Translations under genes and position numbers: made by a program
Shown: in pieces, positions 23,901 to 34,597 of the stretch
Layout of the letters: each line of letters begins with the position of its first letter
Numbering within the stretch: the stretch's first letter is position 1
Origin: Ananas comosus
Taxonomy: Eukaryota; Streptophyta; Magnoliopsida; Poales; Bromeliaceae
Assembly (NCBI RefSeq): GCF_001540865.1
Contig: NC_033622.1
Span: forward strand, 8,536,200 to 8,600,199
DNA: 64,000 nucleotides
Direction: 5' to 3'
The notes under the pieces: model-generated
Databases searched by the model: none
What the model saw: only the letters and a program-made list of their open reading frames with translations
What the model was told of the DNA's origin: nothing

Positions 23901-25320
23901 TAGTGGCTGACGGTAGTTTTGGATTATACACTGAGATGACTTGTTGATTGATTCTTGTATATATAGTTTAGTTGACCTATTGATCAGTATTTGCATACTT
24001 TTGGGAGGATGTTAAGTTGCTCCATCCTAGTTGACCTGAGTGGTCGGTTCTTATGCTTCCTTACAGTTGATGACTATACGGTCGGCGAGCCCTGTGGGCA
24101 GGATTGTCGGCTAGTTGCCGACGGTTGGCCTTTGAGCATATCAGCATTGATCGCTCGAGACACGTTCGCTTTTCACGAATATCAGCGGTCTGATCCACCG
24201 CAAGAGGGTGTTCTTTTTCGAAAAAGTGGTTGCAGGTGTCAACCCGTGAGCCCAAGAGGGGTTATATGCATGGTAGAGTGGCAGTGGTACTGTCAAGAGG
24301 TTTGCGGTGCGGACCTCCAGGGCACAGGCTTGAGGTTTACGGTGCGATAGAGCATTGGTTTCAGATTGGATATATTTGGACTTCTCGTCTGGTTGACGCA
24401 TATAGCTATAGTAGTGGTTGTTGCATGTATACTTACAGTTCCTTCTTTACAGTTGTCTTGCTACTATAGTTTTGATATCCTTGTATGCTTTTAGTTCTTC
24501 GTTACAGTAGCGGTAGTTGTTCTTTTATATATATATATATATCTCAGTCGTTCATTATCGTTGCTACTGTATTTCACTTACCTATATTGATATTTAGCTC
24601 TTCTTGATCCGGTGAGTACTCCTCGCCTTCGTCGGCTTGCGGTATCCACTGGGAGGGGAAACATGTTTACATGTTCTTACCTCCCCTACTATTTTTCAGG
24701 TATTGCGGGCAGTGAGGGTTGAGACGAGATGTGAGACACGTTCGTAGTGGTCGCTAAAGCTTTCAACCCGGTTTGTTCGGTATAGTTGTTACCTTCGTTA
24801 TTTCTGTTGATTGAATTAGACAGTTTATATGGTTCAGTGTTTTTATTACATTTGAATAATAGGGATTTCGTAATAGAGGACTTATGGTTTTGTAAACTGA
24901 AAATGGTTTTCTACCTCTCGTGGTAGCATGTGTTAAAAAGGTCAGGTTTCCGTGTGAAAAACAGTTTTGGAAAAGTTTCTTCGCGGTTTTTCGTAACTTA
25001 GTATTTTAAAACCAGTTTGCGGGTAAAAAACATTTCAACTGATAGTTGTGGATTTATATTCAAACTTAGCATGTGAATCTGTGATGAATGGTGTATGAAT
25101 GTATAAATGGTTAGATGTTGTATATTCATTTATTGTGGTTGTATTTTGGTTATACTCTTGTACTTGTTCGACGCCGTGCAAATATAGGGGAGACTCTGTC
25201 CGTGTGAACAGTGAACTCGCTGTATTTGTGGCGGATCTGGCATACCCCGGGTGTCAGGTTTTTTTTTTTAAAAAAATTTCCGCTGTGTTTTCAAACAAAA
25301 AGGGGCCTCGGGGCGTGACA
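20998..25320 (+). repeat. Large solo LTR in element A protease (TSD agttg)
   Basis: 4323 bp, from tgtaaggactgag to ggggcgtgaca, with agttg at 20993-20997 and 25321-25325. It contains a GC-rich block (21780-22480) that produces long accidental ORFs on both strands, a tandem array at 23700-24080 and a (TA)n run near 24525. It belongs to a different LTR family from the neighbouring solo LTR, because it lacks the gtaccggtac cluster. Confidence 0.87.
23700..24080 (+). repeat. Tandem repeat (about 47 bp unit) inside solo LTR
   Basis: Repeated units contain gacctgattggtcggtt with variants such as gacctggttggtcggttc. They are within the 20998-25320 LTR. Confidence 0.7.
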
Positions 25321-25921
25321 AGTTGTGTAGCCTTTTTGGCTAGCGTTCTTTTGAGGGATGGAGATGTCCCTAAGATTGAGAATATCCCGATTGTACGAAA
25401 TTTTGTGAACGTGTTTCCAGTTGAGTTACCGGGTATGCCTCCTGATAGAAAAATTGAGTTTGTTGTAGATCTTATTGCTGGGACTACTCCAATCTGAAAA
25501 GCACCCTATAGAATGGCGCCAGCCGAATTGAAGGAGTTGAAGGCTCAATTGAAAGACTTGTTCGAGAAAGTTTTATTAGACCTAGTGTTTCGCCTTGGGG
25601 AGCGCCGGTCTTCTTGTTAAAAAGAAGGATGGATCCCTTCGCTTGTATGTGGATTATCGTGAGCTGAACAAGGTCACAATAAAAAATAAGTATCTATTAC
25701 TGAGAATTGACGATTTATTCGATCAACTTCAAGGGTCAAGGGTATATTCCAAGATCGATCTGTAATCTGGATATCATCAAATTGGGAGCAACCACGACGA
25801 GCATGAGGCTATTTGAGAGTTGAAGAGTGCACTCCAGGAGCGTTACCCCCATCTATTTCTGATGGATTCTTGAGGCACTTGACGTCTTTCGCAGACGAAA
25901 CTCCTTTTTAGGAGGGGAGAA
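25321..25921 (+). pseudogene. Element A pol remnant: RT start joined to chromodomain tail
   Basis: It starts with SCVAFLASVLLRDGD, resuming the interrupted frame, then RT text ([31 protein letters not shown]) with a stop at 25495 and a frameshift near 25570. After an SGYHQ-like motif (about 25780) the text jumps straight to the chromodomain end (NHDEHEA, then LQERYPHLF), so the rest of RT, RNase H and integrase is deleted. It ends with the polypurine tract aggaggggagaa before the LTR. Confidence 0.85.
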
Positions 25922-27664
25922 TGTAGCACACTGAACTTTAACAAATTGCAAGGTTCTAATGTAATAATAGTATTTTGAACTATTCTGGAGGTTTTGAGGG
26001 ATGTTGGTTGAGTGTCGGCCTATTTCTAGTTCTTCTTAGGCTTGAGAACGGGTTCCCGACATCAAAATCTGTAAATTACAGATTTTAGTGTTGAGTACCG
26101 GTACCTGGTTGAGATACCGAAACCCTATAGAGTGACGACATGAGCAGCTCTCGGGTTTTGAGGAACCGGGTTATGAGTACCGGTACAGAGCCGAGTACCG
26201 GTACTGCATTGGGCTGGTACCGGAATGCAGTTATAAACACGAATTTTCAACGTACGGGTTCTGCGAGACTGAGCCCTTGGTATAAGAACTGTGGGGTACC
26301 GGTACTCCAATTCGAGTACTGGTACTCAATGCTGCAGAATGCAGTTTCGTGCAGTTTGCAATTTTCGAGTTTTTGAGGAACCTTGGGGGAATTGTGACGT
26401 TAAGTGTATAACCTTACACTATCCTATTTACTTCTCTTTTGTGTTGGAGATAGAGGGAAGTAGAGGTGGATTTTTCTCTCTCTCTTTTTTGAATTTCCTC
26501 TCCAAACCCTTTTCAATTGAGGTTTTGATCTCCTTTTCTCCTTCCTCTTCATGGAAGCTTGCTAATTGGACTTGAAGGAGGCTTGAGAGTTAGGAAGGGA
26601 GCTTGTTTGAGGACTTAACTCCAACCTTAGCTTTGCCTAGCTTGGTTTGGAGCTTTTATTGAGGTTAGTAGTCTTCTTACTATCTTTGATTGTGGAAGAA
26701 AACCTAGTTTTGAGAAAAACGAGAGTTTATTTTGGGGTTTCTTGATTTGGAGGTTTTGGAGTTAAATTAATGAGTGTAGAACTCTCTTTTAGGTTGGATT
26801 TGAAGCTTCCTAACCTTGGTTTGAGCTTTGGACAAGTTCTACTTGATCAAAGGTAGTTTCCACGTATTTTACACTTGATTTTTAGTGAATTTCATGGGAA
26901 GCTTGTTAGAAGTTTGTAACCCCTTTGGAATTTTTTTTATAGTGCTAGAAGTCTAGTGGACAACTTTGTTTGGAAAAACGAACGAGTTTCGAAGGGTATC
27001 AGGTGGGTTTCACCTTATCAAAATGGGTGAACTCCTTCTATATCTTCTACTCTATTTTAAGACTTAAATTGACGCATATTCATACTAGTTATCACATGAT
27101 AGAATTTTCGAATGCATGTTACACACATGTTACATATAGGAGTTTTATACTCTATTTAGTAGAAGCTTATAATGTAGATATGTGTACTAAATAGTACATA
27201 ATGGTGTTTTCCTCTTATACAACAATAGAAAGCATGTTAGAGATGAGTAAATGATGTCTCTTGGACCTTATATGGTTAGTGAGATTAATGGATCAACTTA
27301 GCATGATAATCAACATACTTGTTATAGACAAGATAAATACGACATATTGTATGATAGTGGCAAAATATGAACTTAAACATATTGTACTTAACTTAGTCAA
27401 ACAGCTAGAATTCAACATTGTGACATAGTACTCGACGTCTAGGTCGCTAGTTGACAGACCATGTTTTAGACATGACGAATGAGATTCCTATGGTGTTGAT
27501 CACGTTTGCTTCCCATTGTGCTCATTTGCACAAGCTTGTGAGGGTCACTCCCTACAAGCCAGCATTCCGGAGTTATCCTTTGCGACATCATACTCGCCTG
27601 TGTAGGATTGGACATCGAAGTGGATTGCCGTGGACGAGGTTCATTTCTAGTGGGGGAATGTTGA
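25922..27664 (+). repeat. Element A 3' LTR, part 1
   Basis: It starts tgtagcacactgaac right after the polypurine tract and is broken at 27664 by element C. It continues at 46074-46842 and 51923-51942. A gtaccggtac cluster lies at 26095-26335, about 170-410 bp into the LTR. Confidence 0.85.
26095..26335. promoter_or_regulatory. gtaccggtac palindrome cluster in element A LTR
   Basis: Copies include gagtaccggtacctgg, gagtaccggtacagag, gagtaccggtactgca, gggtaccggtactcc and the variant gagtactggtactc. Confidence 0.6.
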
Positions 27665-28852
27665 TGTCACGCCCCGGGACCCAACGGAAGCCCGCCCGGC
27701 GCATGCCCAGACCCGCCGACGTACGTCTAAAACATACAAGGCGTCTAAAATAAAGCGGTAAATAAAGCAATAAAGAAAGCATCTAGGAGTATCAGAGCAA
27801 AGCACTACGAAGTGCTACAACAAGGAGAAGATCCTAAAACTGATAATCCACTAAGGAAAACACAAGATGTCTCGCAACTCCTTCGTTTGCTCCGACGAAG
27901 GTGTCTACTAGTCTTCTAGCACCATAGAGGTGTAGAAACAAGAGTTAAACGGACCTTACGAACAAAGCTAAGCTCAAACATTAAGCTATCCAAGCTAAGG
28001 GGGAGAAAACTCACCGTACGCGAAGGAATCTCTCTCGATCTCCAAAAGGGAGCTAGAGTCCTTCAAATCCAACCTAAATCAAAGTTCTAAACCAATCAAT
28101 TTGGTTCTAGAAGCTACAAATCCAAAATCCTCATTTCTAACCCTAAAATCCAAAATCTAGGGTTTCCAACAAGTAGAAACTACAAAACTCGATCCAATAG
28201 GGAGATTAAGTATACTAACCTCACAAGATGCTTAAAACCAAGCTCCAAGTCAAGTGGAGTTGAAGATCTCCTCTCAAACAAGCTCCTCTCCAAACTCCAA
28301 GTCTTCAACAATGGAGGAAACCCAACAAAAAGCAAGGTGGAGAAGAGAGGAGAGATCAAAACCAACCAAAATTCACCAAAAATGGAGAAGAAATTAAAGG
28401 GGAAGAGTCCCACCTTGTTCTCCACTGGTTAGGGCTCAAAAAGAGCAGCTATGAGGGCTGGGGTGATATTTAAAGGGGTTGCAACAATTGCAAAAACACC
28501 CCTCCACGAAACAGCCCAAACTGCACTGCGTACCGATACACGGGTTTGTGTACCGGTACACATCCCATGAACCAGCCCAACCCGAGCCTCGGGTTGGCAC
28601 ACAGGCTGTCAGGGCCGATGGCTGTACCGATACAGCCATCACCGCGTATCGGTACACGGCACTGCAGCATGCTAGCCGAGAGCACACCAAAATCCAACCT
28701 TTTGGGTTTTGGTGCCAAGTTTTAAACCTCAATTCTCTGGACTCGAACCATAGGTCGGAACACTATCCACGACCCTCCATGAAGTGTGGAAAAGTTCGAA
28801 ACACAAATCAAATACTCGAACCTCACTATTTGCGACGGTTCGGTGTGTTACA
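27665..28852 (-). repeat. Element C 3' LTR with internal deletion
   Basis: Only 1188 bp against about 2590 bp for its partner. The text jumps from aaacacaagat to gtctcgcaactcc near 27868; the partner carries about 1.4 kb between these points. The end gtgtgttaca adjoins a reversed polypurine tract at about 28855-28870. Confidence 0.87.
28530..28660. promoter_or_regulatory. Palindrome cluster in element C 3' LTR (decaying)
   Basis: One intact gtaccggtac and three transitional variants (gtaccgatac twice, gtatcggtac once). The partner LTR keeps three intact copies. Confidence 0.55.
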
Positions 28853-28904
28853 TTCACCCCTCCTAAAAAGGAGTTTCGTCCGTGAAACTCGAAAGCATCG
28901 TACC

Positions 28905-31900
28905 TCAAGCCTCCATCTGAAAAAGATGGGGATAGCGCTCCCGCAGTGCGCTCTCCAACTCCCAAGTGGCCTCGCGCTCGTCGTGGTTGCTCCAAAGCAC
29001 CTTCACGTAGGGAATCTCACGGTTCCGCAATCTCTTCACCTCGCGAGCCAAAATCCTTAAAGGTTGCTCCTCAAAGCTCAAATCCTCATGCAGCTCCACT
29101 GGTATAGCCTCCAAAACATGAGCTGGGTCATGTACCTCCGTAGGACCGATACATGAAAGACATTGTGCACGTCCGATAGATTCGGCGGTAGGGCAAGTCG
29201 ATACGCTACCGGACCTACACGCTCCAATACCTCACACGGTCCAATGAAATGGGGGCTCAACTTTTCCTGAATCCCAAATCTCTTGATTCCTCTAGTCGGT
29301 GAGACCTTCAAGAAAACATGGTCTCCAACTTGGAACTCCAAGTCTCGTCGTCGTCGGTCGGCGTAGCTCCTCTGTCTGCTCTGCGCTGTCAAAAGTCGCT
29401 CCCGAGCAATTCGAACTTTATCGTCAGCTTCCTGGAGCACATCTGGCCCCAAAGCCAATCTATCGCCAACTTCACTCCAATGAAGTGGCGATCTACACTT
29501 CCGTCCATAAAGTGCTTCGAACGGTGCTATCTTGATGTTTGCTTGATAACTATTGTTATAAGCAAACTCCGCCATAGGTAGATGCTGCGACCATCCTCCC
29601 TAGAAGTCTATCACACATGCTCGGAGCATATCCTCTAAAGTCTGTATGGTGTGCTCCGACTGCCCATCACCCTGAGGGTGGAAAGCGGGGCTAAAATCCA
29701 GTCGAGTGCCTAAGGCGCCCTGTAGACTCCTCCAAAAGTGAGACACAAACCGGGTGTCTCGATCTGATACGATCGACGTGGGCACTCCGTGAAGTCGCAC
29801 AATCTCATCAAGGTACACTTGTGCGAGCTTCTCCCCGGTCCAAGTAGTGTGAATAGGTATGAAGTGCGCCGACTTCGTCAACCTATTCACAATCACCCAA
29901 ATAGCATCATGCCAAGCCTGAGAGCGGGGCAATCCAATCACGAAATCCATGGTGATCTTCTCCCACTTCCACACGGGAATAGGCAAACTCTGAAGTTTTC
30001 CCGCGGGAACTCGATGCTCAGCCTTTACCTGTTGGCAAGTTAGGCAACGAGCTACAAACTCGCCAAAGTCCTTTTTCATTCCGGGCCACCAATAAAGCAG
30101 CTTTAAATCCTTATACATCTTGGTGCCTCCCGGATGTATAGTGTACGGTGCTCGGTGCGCTTCTTGAAGAATGTCCTCTTTAATTCTCGAATCCGCCGGT
30201 ATACAAATCCGTCGACGGAAACGCATCAATCCCTGGTCATCCACAAGAAAATCGCTGATGCGACCATCAACCATTTTACCTTTAATCTTTTGCAACTCCA
30301 CATCGGAAGCTTGCTTTTTTTTAATCCTGTCCAAAAGTGTAGGTTGCACAACCAAGGTCATCAACCTCAAAGGTGTATCCGGAGTCACTACCTCCAACTC
30401 CAACCGCTTCATCTGCTCGATCAACTGCGGTTGGGTCACAACAAGCATCGCTAAGTTTTCCGTCGATTTCCGACTTAGCGCATAAGCCACCACGTTAGTC
30501 TTGCCTGGGTGGTAGAGAATCGTCAAATCATAATCTTTGAGCAGTTCCAACCATCTGCGCTGTCTCAGGTTCAACTCTTTCTGAGTGAATAAGTACTTCA
30601 AACTCTTGTGATCCGTGTACACTTCACACCGCTCACCGTAAAGATAGTGGCGCCATAACTTCAATGTGAAGACTACGGCCACCAGCTCCAAATCATGCGT
30701 CGGGTAGTTTTTTTCATATTCCTTTAATTGGCGCGAAGCATACGCGATCACTCTGCCATCCTGCATCAACACACAACCAAATCCATTAAGTGAGGCATCA
30801 CTATAAACCACATACCCTGCTCCAGCCATCGGCAGGGCTAGGATCGGGGCGGTCGTCAATCTCTGCTTCAACTCTTGGAAGCTTCTCTCGCATGCATCAT
30901 TCCAAATGAACTTGACTCCTTTATGTGTGAGTCTCGTGAGGGGAGTAGACAGCTTGGCGAACCCCTAAACAAATCTCCGGTAGTACCCGGCCAATCCAAG
31001 AAAACTGCGAATCTCCGTGACGCTCGTCGGTCTCGGCCAATCCCTGATAGCCTCAATCTTCTTGGGATCCACCGCAATACCTGATCCCGATATCAAATGT
31101 CCAAGGAAGGCTACCTCCCGAAGCCAAAATTCACACTTTTTCAGCTTGGCATAGAGCTCATTTTCCCGAAATACTTGAAGTACAAGCCTCAAATGCTCCT
31201 CGTGCTCTGCATCACTTCGGGAATAAACCAAAATATCGTCGATGAACACCACGACGAACCTGTCTAGATATGGCTTAAAAATACGGTTCATTAGATCCAT
31301 AAAAGCTGCCGGGGTATTAGTAAGCCCAAACGGCATAACAGTGAACTCATAATGTCCATACCGTGTTCTGAAAGCCGTCTTCGATACATTATCGGGTTTG
31401 ATCTTTAACTGGTGGTATCCCGACTGCAAATCGATCTTGGAATATACACACGATCCTTGAAGCTGATCAAACAAGTCGTCGATCCTCGGCAACGGATACT
31501 TATTTTTTATCGTGACTTTATTAAGTTCACGATAGTCCACACATAGGCGTAGCGATCCGTCTTTCTTCTTGACGAACAAAACTGGCGCTCCCCAAGGCGA
31601 GACGCTCGGTCGAATGAAGCCTTTATCTAGCAGATCCTGTAGTTGTGCCCTCAGCTCCTTCAGCTCCGCCGGTGCCATCCTATAGGGTGCCTTCGAGATT
31701 GGAGTAGTCCCAGGGACGAGATCTACCACAAACTCGATCTCCCTATCGGGTGGCATACCCGGTAGCTCAGCTGGAAACACATCCTGAAACTCCCGTACCA
31801 CCGGGATATTCTCAATCCTAAGGGTGTCATCCTCGCCCCTCAACAAAACACTAGCCAAGTAGGCTACACATCCACGGCTGATCAGCTGCCTAACTCGAGA

Positions 31901-32344
31901 CGAGCTGATCGACATCGCAAAAAGCGAACTTCGGCATCCTCTAAACACGACCTCAGTCTGTCCCGGTTTTCTAAATGTAACCGTACGATTCATACAATCA
32001 ATCGTGGCATAATACTTGGTTAGCCAATCCATACCCAAGACCACATCGAAATCCCCTAGCTTGCGCAAAGCTAACAAATCTACGGGCATGATCCAATCTC
32101 CTATCAGAACAGGGCAACTAGGGCAATACTCTCTAATATCTAGAGTGTGGTTGGGTACTACAACATGTCCCGGATGCAACAAGAAAACCAAAGGGATGCC
32201 ATGCAACTCGGCAAACAGCCGATTTATAAATAAATGTGATGCACCGGTATCAAATAAAGCACAAACTCTAATGCCATCAAGTAAAATGATACCTGCAACC
32301 ACATCCTCGGCTGCTGCAGCCTTCTCAGTCTGAGCGGCATACAA
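28905..32344 (-). pseudogene. pol: Element C pol (protease to chromodomain), nearly open
   Basis: Reading leftwards: protease [14 protein letters not shown] with an intact catalytic DTG; RT with [17 protein letters not shown] and the FIDDILVYS active site at about 31230-31250; RNase H with [11 protein letters not shown], but VVAYALSRK where the family has VVADALSRK, so one catalytic Asp is replaced by Tyr. Integrase keeps [17 protein letters not shown] and [11 protein letters not shown]. The tail holds LRNREIPYVKVLWSNHDE and ATWELE, the chromodomain. TAG stops lie near 30965 and 29600; a small indel near 29150 shifts the frame after HVSVLRRY. Enzymes for reverse transcription and integration are thus recognisable but not continuous. 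Confidence 0.9.
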
Positions 32345-32359
32345 ACGCCCACTCGGGGC

Positions 32360-33700
32360 CTATCGAGATCCCTCGCTCTGGCGCTGGACGGGTGGCCGCC
32401 CAGGCTGGTACTGTGTCGACGGAGTCCTGTGGCTAACGGCTGGTAGAGCCGGTGCCGATGCAGTCGACGGTGCCGGTGAAGAACCTCTCGGGCACTCAGT
32501 ACGGATGTGGCCTTCCTGGCCACACTGGTAGCACCTGCCCGCCCGCTGCGGACACTGCAGTAGGTGATGAGGGCCACCGCAGATCACACACTGGGAGGGC
32601 CGGCGACGATCAGGTCCTCCTCGATGCGCCGCTGAGCCGCGTCCTCGCAGCTGGCTCCTAGGATGCTTCGGCGGCTTTCTAGAGTGCGTCTGACTCGCAC
32701 CCTCTGCCGCAGGCCTCTTGGCCTTAACTTTGTCCATCGCCTCTCGCCGCTTCTGAACCTTTGCTGCGCCGCTCTCCACTATGAGCGCGCGATCTACCAC
32801 CTCCAAGTAGGTTTGGAGGTTAGAGGATTGCACAAACCGGAAGATCGACGGTCGCAACCTTCGCTCGAAGATGCGGGCCTTGTCCTCGTCATCCCGCACG
32901 ACGAAAGGCACGCAGTGAAGAAGCCGAGAAAACTCTCTCTCGTACTCGGCTACGGTCCGATCACCTTGGCGCAAGTTGCGCAAGTCCTGCTCCATTTTCC
33001 GCTTTACACTAGTCGGAAAGTAGTGCGCCGACAGAAGCTCCTTGAACTTCTTCCATGTAATAGCCGCCAAGTCGGTGCTGGGGTTCTCCTGAAGATCCAA
33101 CCACCAGCGATAGGCCTCGCCGTCCAGGTGGTGAGTGGCAAGCCAGACTCGATCTCTCTCCTCCACGAAGGTGTCGCGGAAGAGCTTCTCCTTATGCATT
33201 AACCACTTTTTCACGATCCAGTGGTCGATCTTTTCGCCGTCAAAGATCCGGGGACCGCACATCCTGAACACGTTGAGGCGCTCCATCAGTCGGTCCCGCT
33301 CTGCTCCCTCTACCATCACAGGGAAAACAGTTCCAATCGGGGGTGCCTGAACAGGTAGCGCCGCCAAAGCTTCCTCCTGAGGCGTAGCCACGGGCGCTGC
33401 TCGCGAAGAACTGGGCGTGGGGGATGGCGCTCTCGGCGCGACGTCCACGACTGGTGCTGGCGGTGTAGGGACCTGAGTCTCTCGAGCCTCCACCTGCTGC
33501 AGCAGGAGATCCTCCAGACGCTTCATCCGCGCCTCCTGTCGGCGCGCCGCCTCAGTCTGCTGTGCCACCATATCAGTGAGGGCCGCAAGCTGGCCCCTAA
33601 ACTCTCGGACCTCGCCGGATCCGGAGGTAGCGGAGGTCTCGACCTCCTCCAAGTTTGCCGCATTATCCGCTCCAGCTGATTGAGAGCGTGTGATCGGCAT
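32360..33700 (-). CDS. gag: Element C gag polyprotein (446 aa)
   Basis: An open frame from ATG at 33700 to TAG at 32362-32360. The capsid core contains NVFRMCGPRIFDGEK, EAYRWWLDLQ and YEREFSRLLHCVPFVVRDDE; a basic linker follows, then the zinc knuckle CYQCGQEGHIRTECP near the C-terminus. It would form the particle and bind element RNA. The next frame (protease) starts in the same phase just past the TAG; in element 1 the equivalent codon is CAG, so the stop is probably a C to T change and gag and pol were once one open frame. Confidence 0.9.
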   Translation of the reverse strand: MPITRSQSAGADNAANLEEVETSATSGSGEVREFRGQLAALTDMVAQQTEAARRQEARMKRLEDLLLQQVEARETQVPTPPAPVVDVAPRAPSPTPSSSRAAPVATPQEEALAALPVQAPPIGTVFPVMVEGAERDRLMERLNVFRMCGPRIFDGEKIDHWIVKKWLMHKEKLFRDTFVEERDRVWLATHHLDGEAYRWWLDLQENPSTDLAAITWKKFKELLSAHYFPTSVKRKMEQDLRNLRQGDRTVAEYEREFSRLLHCVPFVVRDDEDKARIFERRLRPSIFRFVQSSNLQTYLEVVDRALIVESGAAKVQKRREAMDKVKAKRPAAEGASQTHSRKPPKHPRSQLRGRGSAAHRGGPDRRRPSQCVICGGPHHLLQCPQRAGRCYQCGQEGHIRTECPRGSSPAPSTASAPALPAVSHRTPSTQYQPGRPPVQRQSEGSR

Positions 33701-34018
33701 CGCACTACAACATCATAAAAGCGCAAGTTAGTAAAACTCACGCTATCGCATCCCCACTCAAATAGACAATACCCAAATCATGCAAAAGTAAGGTAGTGTT
33801 CTTCACCACTAACTCCCGATGTTACGTTGTCGGCCGCCAACATAACCGTCCGCGAAGTTAGAGGCCATACACTTCGATCAACTCCAACTTTTTAGAGTTA
33901 TCAAGATACCCAATCATATACTTTCGCTCACAAGTCAAATAGACCTCGTCTCTCACGAGCCTATTTCCTATAGTCCAAACGGCCTAAGGTTTGCTAGGTC
34001 CACTAAGACTAAACCCTA
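33701..34018 (-). other. Element C untranslated leader
   Basis: Non-coding sequence between the PBS and the gag start on the minus strand. No separate gene is seen. Confidence 0.7.
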
Positions 34019-34031
34019 GGCTTTGATACCA
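34019..34031 (-). other. Element C primer binding site
   Basis: On the minus strand this reads tggtatcaaagcc, close to the initiator Met tRNA PBS with one mismatch to the usual tggtatcagagc. It is 8 bases from the 5' LTR edge at 34040. Confidence 0.8.
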
Positions 34032-34597
34032 AACTAATCTGTCACGCCCCGGGACCTAACGGAAGCCCGCCCGGCGCGTGCCCAGACCCGCCGTACGTCT
34101 AAAACATACAAGGCGTCTAAAATAAAGCGGTAAATAAAGCAATAAAAGAAAGTATTTAGGAGTATCAGAGCAAAGCACTACGAAGTGCTACAACACGGAG
34201 AAGATCCTAAAACTGATAATCCACTAAGGAAAACACAAGATAATACAAACGGAGTCCCATAACAAGTACTAATTTGAATACAAGGTAGTCTCTCTATACA
34301 TGGTGCAAAATCTCTCCCTCTCTCTAACACAAACAGAATAAGGAGTAACCACCTATAGCAAAACGGACTCTCTCCGAGCTAGCTATGCGACACCCTTGCC
34401 ACGATCCCGTGCCTCCGCCGATACCGAAGGCTCTGAAAAGGAAACATAGAAACAGTGGCGTGAGAACTATTAAATAATAGTTCCCAGTGGGCAATTATTG
34501 ATTAGTGAAATGCGGCTTACAGGCCCCAAAACTAACAAAAGAGCGGTCAATGTGAAGCATAAACAAAAGCGATAAATACAACGGGTAAGTAAAGATG

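Noticed and set aside
23700..24080. Regular repeats that could look like a CRISPR array
   Set aside because: Units are degenerate with no unique spacers, and they lie inside a plant LTR.
28479..29060. 193-residue plus-strand frame
   Set aside because: It overlaps the element C LTR and the antisense of its chromodomain region and has no domain features.
30134..30485. Plus-strand open frames across element C
   Set aside because: They are antisense shadows of the RNase H and integrase coding text.
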